From Pigoraptor chileana (lineage: Eukaryota > Opisthokonta > Filasterea): a stretch of 34,065 nucleotides of DNA. The stretch lies in contig CALSCR010003125.1 of NCBI GenBank assembly GCA_943704495.1, forward strand, positions 1-34,065, written 5' to 3'. Under the pieces are notes generated by a model, which did not search any database, was not told the DNA's origin, and worked only from the letters and a program-made list of their open reading frames with translations. A program made the translations under genes and the position numbers. Shown one piece after another: positions 1-11,452 of this stretch; the first letter of the stretch is position 1, and every line of letters begins with the position of its first letter.

Positions 1-1830
1 AGGAAAATATCCCGTCCTTGTGAATTGCGGTGAGTGCATCGCACCTTCTGTGTTGTGGTAGAATGGTTGTTGTGGGATGCGTAGTGTGTTGCCACAGGAT
101 TCGGTTTGTTGTTCTTTGCATACCGCATCATCCAATTGCAGTTGAGTTTATGTTGCAGGTGTCGCCTGCGCTAAGTTTGTTTGGAATTGCACAAAGTATT
201 CCTCCGCAACGATGCTGCTGTTTTTAATCGACTCGCTTTTCCCTTCGTTTCGTTCCATTTTTCTTCCGCTACCTGCGGTCTTTGCAAAATGCCGTTTGTG
301 TGTGTGTGTGTGTGTGTGTGCTTGTGTTGTGTGTTCCTACACGTCGTATGCAGCTGTGTTCACCGAGGGCACGGACATTCCCAACATCGACTGCGTCCTT
401 CTCGCACGACCCACGCGCAGCAAGGGACTGTTGATACAAATGGCTGGCCGTGGGCTGCGGCTGTCCCCTGCCAAGACAGATTGCGCCATTATCGACATTG
501 CCGATAATTTTCCCACTGGACAAGACAGGGCAACGTTGGATGGCTTTTTTGATTTATCCGGTGGGCAGGAGCATTGCCCCTTTTTATTTTGCGGATGGCA
601 GGTGTTGTTGTTTGTTGTTGTTGTGACTAATGTCATTGCTGTTGTTGTTGCTGATATTGTTATTCTGGTTGTTGCGGGTATCTCCTTCTTCCCGCGCGAC
701 ACAGACTAGTCTGGTCTTGAACTCATCCAATTGACACTGAATTGTGGCGATGTTTCCCGCCAGTTAAACCATTGGAAGCAACCAAACAGGACCACGAGGG
801 CGCCGCCGATGACATTGCCGCTGATGAAAAAGGCACCGAGTCGCGTGCTATACAGACGGACGCAGACTGTACGAAGGCGTCTGCCTCGGTCAAACCATTG
901 GCACTTCAGACCCTCACTTACGATTTCTGTGAAAATCCTCCCGAACAAGATGAAGACCCTGGCGGCAAGAACAGCGCCTATCCTGCACGCTATTTTGACT
1001 ATTGCTGTGTGTCGACGGAGCCAATTGTGTGTCTTCGAGGGCCGTATGGACCAACGCGCCGTGTGTATGGCATTCGATCATCAAAAGGTGTGCTGTCGAT
1101 TGGTTTTGGTTGTTGTTTGACGTCAGCGAAGGTCCAATGCTCCAATGTCATTTTTCCCCCGAGTCAGATTGAAGGAAAATGTGTCTGTGTGTGTGTGTGT
1201 GTATGTATATGCGCGTGTGTTGTGTTTATGTGTATAAAAGCAACAAACCACATCGTCCTGGTGCACCAGGAAGCACCACTATATTCACGCGTTGTTGTCG
1301 CTCTTCTCTTTCACAATCCGTCTGTCACACACATTGCGCAATGCAATCACTCCACAGGATCGACCGACGGACGCATTGCCTTTTCTTTCTCAGGTGGCGT
1401 CCTCACTGAAATCGCTCGCGAGCCCTCCATGCGTGCCCTCGAGAGAGCGATTGAGGACTGTATTAGGCAAGCACACGGGGCAAGTGCTCTGTTTTCTGCG
1501 GCGGCGCTGCGAGGACCGGCGTCAGAGAAGCAAAGGGCGTGCCTGTCGTCGCTGATGCGCAGCCCCTCCGATCCCCCGATTCCCGACGGTCTGGACAAGC
1601 GGGCGGCGTCAAAACTGATTTCGGAGAAGCTGTGCAAGCAAGCATGGTGGCTGCTACCGTCACGTGTGCGCGCCGCAGTCACCTCGCGGATGGTTCCTTC
1701 CGTCGACGTCCAGTCCGCTCCTGTGCAGGCAACTGCACCCGCGTCGACTGTCGCGGTTCCCACTCGGGCTGCGCGAAGACTCGACACACACACACACGCC
1801 CATGTGGCAGACACCCACACGCCCATGTGA
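1..1830 (+). CDS. IRC3: IRC3-like DExH-box helicase, C-terminal part (partial at window start)
   Basis: The N-terminal helicase half lies before the window. Exons seen: 1-29, 354-560, 764-1087 and 1394-1830, with phases that agree at every junction. Exon 2 carries helicase motifs V and [13 protein letters not shown], then [11 protein letters not shown] and [11 protein letters not shown], followed by IIDIADNF. This wording is typical of IRC3, a superfamily 2 helicase linked to mitochondrial DNA branch migration in yeast. The C-terminal exon has [16 protein letters not shown] and [14 protein letters not shown], matching the 'ATEKQ...A..LI' tail common in this family. The last ~45 residues are low-complexity, ending in His-Thr repeats just before the TGA at 1828. 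The donor at 1088 (GTGTGC) is the weakest call. Introns 1 and 3 hold TG repeats. A mitochondrial location is inferred from family only, because the N-terminus is missing. Confidence 0.8.
297..320. repeat. (TG)n microsatellite in helicase intron 1
   Basis: A run of 12 TG dinucleotides lies inside the first intron, about 33 bases before the AG acceptor at 352-353. Similar TG-rich stretches occur in introns of every multi-exon gene here. Confidence 0.9.
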
Positions 1831-2002
1831 TTGCGACAAACCGTCGCGTTCGCAAACGCGCGCAAAATGGTGTACACTCCGGTCGTGTGGTCGTTTGCTT
1901 CCACCGCGTCGATGTAATCTCCACCCGGAAACTGAAACCCCGGCAATTCTCTAGTATCCTCGAGGACTATCCAGGACAAGCGCCTGTGTGGTGTCCAGAC
2001 AC

Positions 2003-2212
2003 ATGTCTCCTGCACTTGGCTTCGTGCTGCCACAAACATCCCGAGACAACGTCCGCAGTGACGCCGGTTACCCGTCTACCGCATTCACCCATTTTAACCG
2101 CGTTTATCGCCCACATGCCTCGCACTTGATGGCGATTCCAGACACCCCGGATCTCGCGCGCCGGGCGCTGCAATTCCCATCGTCGCCAATCGCACGCGCA
2201 TCGAATGAGTGA
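2003..2212 (+). CDS. Possible small ORF, 69 aa, unrecognised
   Basis: ATG at 2003, stop ending at 2212. The translation contains GFVLPQTSRDNVRSDAGY and SHLMAIPDTPDLARRALQF and is neither repetitive nor strongly skewed. I recognise no domain. It could be chance, an exon of a gene whose other exons I cannot place, or an extra 3' exon of the helicase gene. A minus-strand frame overlapping it looks about as coding-like, so I give it low weight. Confidence 0.15.
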   Translation: MSPALGFVLPQTSRDNVRSDAGYPSTAFTHFNRVYRPHASHLMAIPDTPDLARRALQFPSSPIARASNE

Positions 2213-2473
2213 TGACCGGCACTGGCGGGTGCAGTGCGGGCCACGTGGTGGTCGTCTGCTGGATATCAGTCTGTGTGCAGCAGAAGCGGCTTTCGGTCAG
2301 TGAAACGAGACAGATTCAATACCTATGTTTTGTAATTGCGTTGGGACGGATGGCGCAGGAACGCCAACGAGGGGACCGATGGCGACCGCCGGTAGTAACG
2401 CCAACGAGGGCTGGGATGTTATGGTGGCGCATCATAAAGCAAAGTGTTCATCTGTTCATCACTCGCGTGCATT

Positions 2474-2584
2474 ATGAGCACCGATCAGGGAGTAACGGGG
2501 GTGCTCGAGTACCCGAATACAGCCCGAATTGGCGTCATTGTCGCACTATTGGGTATGCTTTGTGGGTCAATCTCGCGCAAGTGA
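2474..2584 (+). CDS. Possible first exon of a small membrane protein
   Basis: ATG at 2474 opens a 36-residue frame beginning MSTDQGVTGVLEYPNTARIG and ending in a hydrophobic stretch, VIVALLGMLCG. A donor-like GTATGC follows the LL codons. If it is spliced to an acceptor near 2610, the next exon would read TLGLGQIRFAVCGYVCFC, also hydrophobic. The pair would make a short protein with one or two membrane segments. No family is recognised and the splice is a guess. Confidence 0.15.
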   Translation: MSTDQGVTGVLEYPNTARIGVIVALLGMLCGSISRK

Positions 2585-3071
2585 TCTGTACATTCCGGCG
2601 TCACGTGCAGATACACTCGGACTGGGACAAATACGCTTCGCCGTGTGCGGATATGTGTGCTTTTGTACGCTTCCGCTGTTGAGTCGCTTGATGCACCACG
2701 GGGTCATGTGCATGTGTATGTATGTGTATGCGATGTGTCTAATGTCCGTGTCTGTGTGTGTGAGTGCATGTGTGCCACCGTGCGTACGCATATGAGGGGG
2801 GCGGGGGGTTGTGTGCCAGAATGCAAGCAATCGAACCACACACCATGCGCACCTGGACGTGGCAGTCATTTCATTTGTTATGGGTATGCACGGCATGCGG
2901 CCCAAAATAAACCGGCATTGAACTCACAAAATGCACGCAAACGCTCACAAACACATACACATGCACATGCACAGCGGCACAAAGAAGAAAATGCATTGTA
3001 CGGGTGAATCTCCACACAGTAGAAAAGGGCAGTACTAAGCCCAGTTCCGTCACCACACACACAGAAGTCTC

Positions 3072-4176
3072 TCAGTGAGTGATGAGGCGGACGCCGCCCA
3101 ATTTCGCGAGATCGAGCTTGAAGTCCTTTCCCGGCGCGGCAATAAAGAAAAAGTGGAGGGGAATGTTGAGGCGTTGGGACAGCTGCGCGAGTGTTTCATG
3201 GTCAAACGCTCCCTTTGCGGCGACAAAATCAAATCGCATTTTGGGATACACCATGTCGAGAAAGTGCGTGTACTCGATAAACGACGACGGAATGTTGTCG
3301 TCCCGCTGTGTTTGGTTGAGCGAAAAGGGACAAAAGAGAGGCCAAAGGGTGATAAGGGCGATGAGAAGGCGAGAGAGGCGTACACTGGTGAGTTCTTTGA
3401 GGGCCATCAGGGGCCATTGCTCTATGTATATACATATATATACATGTGTGTGTGTATGCGTGTGTACATATACATAAGCTTGTGTATCCAGACGGTGTCT
3501 TATGTGCTGTGTGTGACAGGTGTTGAATGGGCAAATGTGCATACTGGCAACATAGGAGTGGGTGGATTGGACAGAGCGTATTACGCCGAGGTATTGATGT
3601 TACAACGACGGCAGAATGCGAATGGGCTGACGCACATCGTAAATGTGGACAAACTTGATCCACGACGAGTCTTCGTTGTCCCGGATGTACAGCGCCACTT
3701 TGTTCATCAGAACAACATCCGGCTCTTTCAGCAGAAACACAATTTGCTGCGCACACAAACCCTGCATCGATACGACGGCGCGCGCTGCAAGCCTGCACGT
3801 GACATACACCGAACGTGACAGAGCAAGAGACACACACACACACGCACATACACGCGTAAAGTCTATTGTTAGGAAACGCCCTCTTCAAATAGACAAAGGA
3901 AGCACACTGCAAGACAACATTAGTGCACGGACAGGCGTAACACACACATAAGCACACGCCCACACACGCACCATTCGATGAACTTGGCCCAGCGGGTGAC
4001 TGGCGGCGGCCGTCCCTCCATCGGCCGCAGCCACGTGAGGAGTATTTTCAGCAAACGCTTTCGTTGGAACATGACGACGACAATGACGACCGTCGCAGTG
4101 TAATAAATGACAAAATATTCCACGTCACGTGGGCTCTTGATTATTGTGCCAACGATGGCTGCATGCACGTGTGTGT

Positions 4177-4207
<31 letters not shown>

Positions 4208-7200
4208 GCTTGGTTCAGTTGACAGAGACAAACGCACTGTGTTCGTTGAATATATACTGGCGCATACACCACAGCCACAGCACACAGCACACAGATACAA
4301 CCGACATATAGCTGCCATACAACTGACCTGCAACGACCGCAAGAAACGCCACGAGAACCGCGACGGGATTCGCCACAACTGCGCGCGCGACAGACGAGCG
4401 CTTGTACTTCATGATGATATTACCGAGTGCGAACAGCGCCATCACAGAGAGAAAGCTGAGCGTGTAGATGCCCGACAACACAAGCGTGTCGCCCTCGGTG
4501 ATAAAGTACAGTGATGTGCATATGGCGAAGAATATAAGGACAATCACGTGGTTTGTGCCCGTCAGCCGGTTAGTTGTCAGAAGGACGCTTGGCAGACAGC
4601 GATCGAGAGCGAGGCGGCGGATGAGTCCGCTGACCCCGACGTAGCTGCGACATAAAACATCGCATTGATTGAAAAGAAGACGAGAGAGTTGCGATGCGGT
4701 TAATCCTTGCCAGTCATGTGTGTGTGTTGGGTGTGTGTGTGTGTCTGTGTATGTGCGTGTGTTCATAGTTGCGGGTATTTCTGTTTGTGTCTCATTGTGT
4801 GCTGAAGAGTCAATGTGTGTGACGATTCCAAGCTTCGTGCTTAAAGCATGAGCGTACAAAGGAGTAACGTAGCATGCACATGCAGAAACAGCCACAAGCG
4901 TACACATATGCGTGCATGCCGACAAACAACGACACGCCGAAATGCACAGACACACACCTTGTGAGGACAGCGCCGCTAAGAACAAGTGTGGCATCGACAG
5001 ACACAAGCTTCTTGAGCCAATCGTGCGACGCCATTTCCTCGAGGAGCACTTTGTCGGCCTTCATCACTTCAGACAGCGGCAGAACGCACATCGCGAGAAA
5101 GCTGTGACGGCACAGCGAGGAAGATACAAGAAGGGAAGGGAGGGGGGGGGGAGGAGGAGGAGGAGGATGCAATGTCAGAACGAGCACCATCCCCTTTCTG
5201 CCACAAAAACGACCCGAAAACGAAACCAGAAAAACTCACATGGCATACAAACGCAGACAAGATTAACAGCAAACAGGAATGCACGGATGCACGGACGCAC
5301 CTAATTAGAGGATTGAGGAAGGTGACCGCAAGCCACATGTTACGCAGTGTCTTGACAAACACGCCCGGCTTTTGCTCCTCAACGAAATTCGCCGAAGTCT
5401 CAAAGCCGCTGATTCCGAGCATTCCTGCGACGCGAGTTTACGTGATCGCACAGATGAGCATGAGAGCATGTGGGATGTGGTACTTGCGGATGTGGTGCGG
5501 TTGTGTGGTGTGATGTGATGTGATGTTGGTGTGATGTGACGTGTTGCATGGTGTGATGTGATGTGTTGCATGGTGTGATGTGATGTGTTGCATGGTGTGA
5601 TGTGATGTGTTGCATGGTGTGATGTGTTGTTTTGTGATGTGATGTGATGTGATGTGATCTTATGTGCTGCTGTGTGCTTTGCATGGGTGTGTGCGTGTAA
5701 GTGATGTGATGTGAGGTGTGGTGTGATGTCTGACTATGGACAAGGAACAACTCACCCGTGGAGAATCCGTAAAAGAGAGATGCCCCGACATTGTTTTCCC
5801 AATACCCATCGACCCTCGTCAGTTTCAGATTGTCCCGCAGAATCTGCCAATCGTCTGTAAGGTGTGTGCGACGTTGTCGATGGCGAGTTGGTGGTCAAGT
5901 GCACCACACATGGAAATAAAGAGCGCGAAAGTTGTAGTAATGGCGACTGAGCTTAAAACTTGAATTTGAATTTGAGGTATGCGGAGCGCCCATTGGTTTC
6001 GGGGGCGTTTGCGATACTGAGAAAGCGTTGACGCGTGACTGCCCGTTGTGTGTGCGTGCAACGACATAAGACAAGAACAAACAGAACCAGAAATACATAA
6101 ATACAGGAAAACAGAAGCCCAAAAAAACAGACACAAACTCACTCTGAACGGCCTGGACAAAGCAGCTGACAATGAGAATGGCGAGAGTGACCAGATGAGT
6201 TACAAAGATGAAGATTGCGACCGGCGCAGACTCAGTGACTCCGATAATCGTAAGGATGGCAAAAAACGCAAGCACTCCGATTGTCGCCGCGTCGATGTTG
6301 AGACCGGACCACAGATGGTGCAGATACCACATGGCCTCTGTGGCGCTCATCTACAAGCGCAAGAGGGACACACAAACAGATGGATGCAGACACACACACA
6401 CACACACACGCGCACATTATGCACATGTTGAGTTGGCAATGCACACATTCACACAGTGAAAAGCAAACATTCCAGAATGCAATGGATAAATCACAGAGTG
6501 AGAGTGAGCGTGATGTAGGTTTCAAGTCAGTGTGTCTCTAGGCGCTGTGCCCGTGGACTCCACATGAGAGAAACAGAGACAGAGACAGAGACCCACCACG
6601 GCCGTGCTGACATACGACAGGAGGGTGAGGCATGCAGCTAGTGCGGCAACGCCCTTTGTCGTTGTGTTGAGCAAGAGAGTGTAAGTCCCTCCATTGACGG
6701 GAAGGGCGGTGACGACCTCCGAGTAGATAGACCGGAAGAGATAAAGCACGGCGCACACGAGGGCCAGGCTGATCGGCGCCCTGTGCATCCATGCAAGCAC
6801 ACGCCGCGCCAAACAAGACAAAGATGGAAGCGTGCGAATGCTTCAATCTCCTTGCAGCTCCACACCAAGCACATATACATGCACAATCAGCATGCATACG
6901 GACGACTAACACGCGGATAATATATTTCCCGCATCAATTAAAGTCCACACATCACATCTCATCCACGCGGCGCGTGCATGCGGCGTACATACGCCCAGCA
7001 CTTCACACCCACCATTTTCCGCCGTTGAGTGCAGCGATACCGGCGACATACAAACAGCTCGATGTGATGTCGTTTCCGGAAATGGCCGTGGCGGCAAATT
7101 GTCCGAGTAGCTTGTGAGGCTTTGCGTTAACAGGGGCAACCGGGTTTCGGCTCTCCGCCGCCATGAGTGGAGTAGAAGGAGATTCGTCCGTGTCGCTCAG

Positions 7201-7828
7201 CTTGGTTGCCAGGTCGGATGTGGAGGACCGGGAAGTGCCGTACATGGACGGACTGGCGGCGCCGAGATCTGAAATGGTTTGGAACTCACCCCAGCCAGCA
7301 AACTCCCTGTATAAAGTGTGTGTGTGGTGCGTGTGTGTGTGTATATGTGCGCGCATATATCCATATATATATATATATACATATTTATGCGTGTTTGTGT
7401 ATGTGTGCGTGCGTCAATGGCCAATCGTCAAATTGAGACGATAACATTCACTTCACAAACACTAAGGCACATATGCACTGATTGAGCTGTGCAGCACTCT
7501 GGAAAGCAAGCACCCACCACGGATGCACATTCGGCGGAAGTGTGCCCGATATTTCGTAAGGGTTCCTCATAAAGGGATCCTCTGCCACTGACGCAATATT
7601 CACAGTCGTCCCTCCCGAGCGGAAGGAATGCGACCGCAGCACGCCGAATCCAGACTCATTCATGCTGGCATTGCGCGATCGCACCCCGTCGGTGGCGCCA
7701 TCAGAGTCCATTGTGTCGGCCGCAGTTGAGTGCCCGGACGGACGCGAGCTGGTGAAGTCGAACCGCGAGTCAGCGGACGAGGAAGCGATGGGCACTTCTT
7801 CACCAGTGATCGATCGCAGCCGTATCAT
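3072..7828 (-). CDS. Amino-acid permease, APC superfamily, with soluble C-terminal domain
   Basis: A multi-pass membrane transporter of 752 aa, presumably carrying amino acids or related amines. Exons from 5' to 3' on the minus strand: 7518-7828, 7013-7306, 6597-6780, 6143-6350, 5756-5854, 5301-5424, 4958-5101, 4328-4644, 3972-4158, 3636-3792, 3072-3305. They sum to 2259 bases, exactly 753 codons. The first ~160 residues are Ser/Thr-rich and polar, so likely cytosolic. APC signatures follow: GNDITSSCLYVAG in the first membrane helix, LPVNGGTYTLLLN, and FSTGMLGISGFETSANFVEE in the middle. About 12 hydrophobic helices are visible. The last ~150 residues are soluble and end with LAKLGGVRLITH. 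They resemble C-terminal domains I recall on some protist APC transporters, but I cannot name the domain. The start is the ATG at 7828, since no in-frame start upstream keeps the frame. Substrate unknown. Confidence 0.86.
4179..4201. repeat. Poly-G run of 23 (poly-C on the coding strand) in permease intron 8
   Basis: Twenty-three consecutive G on the plus strand, next to a short TG run. On the permease coding strand this is C23, placed 18-40 bases upstream of the AG acceptor at 4160-4159. It therefore sits where the polypyrimidine tract should be. Confidence 0.95.
5505..5725. repeat. Minisatellite: 22-bp unit x4 within a GTGAT-rich tract
   Basis: Four consecutive copies of the 22-bp unit GTGTTGCATGGTGTGATGTGAT start at 5541, 5563, 5585 and 5607, the last one diverging at its end. 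Looser GTGAT/GATGT repeats flank them on both sides. The tract fills most of permease intron 5 (5425-5755). Confidence 0.9.
6512..6563. repeat. Dispersed intronic repeat, copy 1 (permease intron 3)
   Basis: About 52 bases beginning GATGTAGG and containing TAGGCGCTGTGC and GTGGACTCCA. A second copy at about 85% identity by eye lies at 32589-32640 in a DCAF11 intron, in the same orientation relative to its gene. This copy is about 33 bases from the 5' splice site of its intron. Confidence 0.75.
7314..7380. repeat. TG and AT microsatellite cluster in permease intron 1
   Basis: TG-rich sequence at 7314-7347 abuts the acceptor side of intron 1 (exon 2 starts at 7306), and an (AT)n run follows at 7363-7379. 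On the coding strand the TG part reads as CA, so the microsatellites are not biased to one transcript strand. Confidence 0.85.
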
Positions 7829-8556
7829 GCCCTCCCTCTGACTTTGGATCTAATCGGCGGTGAATCCTCCCGACCACGCCGCACACGCACATCAGCCTGC
7901 GTGCGGGTACAATACGGCGGTAGGGTTTCGGCTGTAATTGCGGAACCACAGTTTGGGGCACACTGACACTTGCAAGATTAAGAGTCAATCAGTTTGCAAC
8001 GACACTTTGCAGCATTGATGCACGTGTCTTGAATGAGCAAATGTCTTGCCAACAACAAGGATGGAGGCGGGACTATTACTAGTACTCCGCATCTCAGGGT
8101 GCTGACAGTTGTACCACTTTGTCCAATTCGCGAGTAAATTGGTCATGTCAAAACACATCCGGGGGACTGACCCACGAAAAACCCAAATTGGTCACGTGAA
8201 AATGATCCAATAGATCACGTGCCTTTAACATCATCACGTGATCGTTTCTCGTCTGGTCACGTGGATGATGCCCCGGATGAATGCTCTGTTGCCATGGCAT
8301 CTGCATTTCTCATACTGACACTGTCTTAGTAAAAATGGTTTCACATTTCAAAACATCAACTTATTCCACACAAGAAGCGCGTACAGCAATAACGTAGTTT
8401 GAGCATATATACATATATGCACATATGTATGTAGTATAATATTGGCTTCTATTGTTGCTCCATAAGAGCGTGCACTTGATTTGGTCAACCTTTGCGGGAA
8501 CGGCGTTTCGATTGTGCGGTCAGTGAGTGAGTGCCATTGGTGCGCCTCGTGCTGAG
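7829..8556. promoter_or_regulatory. Divergent promoter region with four CACGTG boxes
   Basis: This 728-bp gap separates the permease ATG (7828, minus) from the SPAG16 ATG (8557, plus), so it should hold both promoters. CACGTG occurs at 8193-8198, 8216-8221, 8235-8240 and 8258-8263, with starts 23, 19 and 23 bases apart. The first box lies in AAATTGGTCACGTGAAAA (8185-8202). A related copy, AAATTGGTCATGTCAAAA, lies at 8136-8153. A CCAAT sits at 8207-8211 between the first two boxes. CACGTG is the E-box/G-box bound by bHLH or bZIP factors in eukaryotes; which factor acts here is unknown. No clear TATA box was seen. Confidence 0.6.
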
Positions 8557-11164
8557 ATGGCGGCCAAAGGGGCTGTTGGCGCCACAGCCGACGAAATGGA
8601 CGGATACTACTTGGAGCAGGTCTCGATTGCCGGCGACAGCGACGATGAGTTTGCGTATGCAGAGGTCGCTGTGGAGGATGGACTTCTCTCAGAGTCGAGC
8701 GAGGGCGAAGAGGATCTGGATTACATGATGCGCACACTCACTGAGCGCACGGCGGACAAGGAGTCGAAAGATCGCACAAAGGGAGACGCGTCAAAAGATG
8801 AACTGCCGGTCGCAAAGGCGTCTGTTTCAAAGCGGCCTGAGACTGTGGAGGATTATGTTCGCAATTACCTTGCGCGCATGGGTCTTGAACGGACGCTCGA
8901 CTCATTTCAGTGCGAGTGGTACGAATTTGCGCAGACGGGGCGCCTGCCCGCAGGTCACGTGGCGGACGGACCGGTGGATGTCTATCAGCACAATCAGCAG
9001 CTGACAGAGACGGTGAAGCAGCTGCAGGGCGAGGTGTTGCGTGGCCATGACATTGCCACGCGTTCCGCGTCAAAGTGCGAAAAGATGCGCAAGGAACGCG
9101 ACTTCCACCGCATGCACCACATGCGCGTCGTGCAGGAGAAAAACACGGTCGCGGCCGAGGTCAAGCGGCTGGAGAAGCAGCTGTCGTCCGTGGAACCAAC
9201 CCTCCGCTCGCTTCGCCAAAAGTACGAGGCAGCAATGCGGGAAAAGATGCTTGCGAAGCTCGATCGGGATCGTCTCAATGGACGGCTGTCCGGGCTTGAG
9301 GCGGCGCTGCGCCAGGCGGGCATTCCCGTGGAGGGCCTCACCGACACCGACTTTCGCGCGGCGTCGACGGGCTTTGCTGCGCTGCCGTCAAAGGGGTCGG
9401 ACCGTGCGCTGTCGACGCACTCGCTAGCGGGCGGTAACGTGGCGCTTGATGGAACGAGGGTTCTTGCCGTCGGATCGTCGACGTCAGTGGACGCGCAGGA
9501 GACATCTGCGGTGGTGTTGCACCGACCACAGCCGCCGTCTGTGCCGCGCCCTGAAAAGGCGGAGAAGGCGGAGAAGGCGGGAAGCGTGGCTGCAGAATTC
9601 CCGGCGGATGACCGACCGAGCCACTCACGCAACGACGCACAGCAGGCACCCATGCGCGCGTGGGAGTACATACTCACAACCACCATTCCCGCCCACTCGT
9701 CTGCGGTGACGGCACTGGCGGTGCATCCAAAGCGGCCGGTTGTGGCGACGGGTGGCAACGACAAGACGTGGAAGCTGTGGACTATTCCCTCGGGAGAACT
9801 CATCGCGGCCTCAGAGGGTGCGTCCCTGTGCTAATTATCATTCGTTTTAGTTGTGTTTTTGACAATCTATCGTGGGCCGTTGCTTGTGTGCAGCTGTTGG
9901 TGTGTATGAGGATTGTTATATATATGCGGGTTGTCTTGGATACTGAATTGTTGCGTGTGTCTGCGTCCATGTTTGTTGTTGTGTTGCGTTTCTAACGGAT
10001 ACAAACAATTTGACCCCTGCGACACATTTCACACAAAAACAACAACACGCGTTGGGGACACAGGCCATCGCGAGTGGGTTTCGCATCTTGAATTCAGCCC
10101 CAACGGCAACCAGCTGGCCACTGCGAGCGGCGACTGCACAGTCAAACTGTGGGAGGTCACGCGGGGCACGTGCCTTGCGACGTTCACAGACCACAAACTG
10201 CCCGTGTGGGCGTGCGCTTTCCACGACCAGGGAGAGTTCCTCGCAAGCGCATCCATGGACCAGACTGTGCAGATATGGGACCTGCAGAGGTGCGTGCGGG
10301 TGCATGTATGCCCGTGTTTATTTGCGTGTGTGCGTGCGTGTGTTTGTTGCAGTAGTGGGTGTATGCTGATGTTGCTGCTGTTTAGTTATCGACCCTCACA
10401 ATGTCATGGTATGTGCTTGTGCGTGTGTGCTTGTGCTTGTGCGTTTGTGTGTCTGTGTGTGTCTGTGCCTGAGTGCTGATGCCCCGCTGCCCTCTCATGC
10501 TTGTTTACTGGCAATGAGCAGCCAGCGGAGCAGGAGCGTGCTCCGTGACCACGCGGACTCTGTTGCAACGGTTGCATTCCGCCCGTTCTCCAATGTGCTT
10601 GCATCCGGGTCTGCCGACAAGACCATCAAGATATGGGACCCGCGCTCGTCGCAGCCCATTGCGACACTGCTTGGCCACGATGCGGCCGTGAACAGCGTAG
10701 TATTCGACTCGAAGGTGTGTGTATATTCAGATGTGTTTGTACAATCATATGTGTGTGTATGTTCAGATGTGTGTGTTTCAGATGTGCGTGCATTTTAGAT
10801 GTTTATAATCACAAAATCCCATCTAAACCCACTGTTGCTGTTATTCACAAAATTGCAGGGCGAGAATTTGTTCTCGGCAGACGCAAGCGGCACCATTAAA
10901 GTGTGGGACGCCCGCACATTCCTCGAGCACGCGACAACGGACTTTGGCCCGCACCCTGCCAATCGGCTTGCGATTGATCCCAGCGGCCAGGTTGTTGCTG
11001 TTGCGGTCAACGACGGCACTATTGCGCTCTGGGAGACGCCCGACAAGTACTACGCCCTTCAGGCGCACGAGGGCCCAACACAGGCTGTTGCGTATGCGCG
11101 CAATGCGGCCGGTGATTACCTCATTTCGGGGGGCTCGGACGGCACTGTGCGTCTGTGGTCGTAA
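8557..11164 (+). CDS. SPAG16: SPAG16 / PF20, axonemal central-pair WD40 protein
   Basis: A structural protein of the ciliary axoneme, placed in the bridge between central-pair microtubules in Chlamydomonas PF20 studies. Exons: 8557-9817, 10064-10289, 10522-10714 and 10859-11164, totalling 1986 bases (661 aa); the human long form is about 630. The N-terminus has YYLEQVSIAGDSDDEFAYA, an acidic stretch, then VRNYLARMGLERTLDSF and ECEWYEF-like QCEWYEF, the conserved PF20 N-terminal helix-rich segment. Residues ~150-260 are coiled coil. A Ser/Ala/Pro linker leads to seven WD40 repeats in the C-terminal half, with clear blades such as TVKLWEVTRG, TVQIWDLQ, TIKIWDPRS, TIKVWDART and TVRLWS at the end. 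I chose the ATG at 8557 because upstream in-frame codons are non-ATG. Introns are TG-rich. It implies the organism builds a motile 9+2 cilium. Confidence 0.94.
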
Positions 11165-11452
11165 TGATCGCATCACAGGGACGCCAGATGAATGCGCAAC
11201 ACACCCACGCGTCCCCTGAAAATGGGATACAGTGTGTACGTGAGGGTGTGCGTGTGTGCACCTTTGTTGTCCTTTGTTGTTCGGTGACGAGTTGTGTGTG
11301 CGGTGGCTGTCACTCTCTCGCCGTTTGGGTTTAGATGCGCTTGTGTGCGTTTTTGCGTTTGTAGTGCTCAATCGTTGCGTGCGCGTCTTTTGCGTCAATC
11401 ACACTTTTTTTTGTGTTTTTACATTAAACAATACGTTGCAACAGCAACAACG

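Larger units (their letters stand above)
1831..3071. other. 1.2-kb stretch with no confident gene
   Basis: This stretch lies between the helicase stop (+) and the permease stop (-). Open frames exist on both strands but none matches a family I recognise. Two short plus-strand candidates are listed separately. On the minus strand a patch at about 1850-2010 reads coding-like (VLEDTRELPGFQFPGGDYI) behind a possible acceptor, but it continues antisense to the helicase exon. A 14-bp direct repeat, AACGCCAACGAGGG, occurs near 2360 and 2397. TG-rich sequence fills 2703-2775, and an AATAAA at 2905-2910 could serve a plus-strand transcript. Confidence 0.5.

Noticed and set aside
1347-2039. 230-codon minus-strand open frame across the helicase C-terminal exon
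   Set aside because: The plus-strand frame carries the IRC3-type C-terminal wording, so the part antisense to it is a shadow. The remaining patch is noted as unresolved.
5505-5725. Possible CRISPR-like array
   Set aside because: The units are directly tandem with no spacers, AT/GT simple sequence, in a eukaryotic intron.
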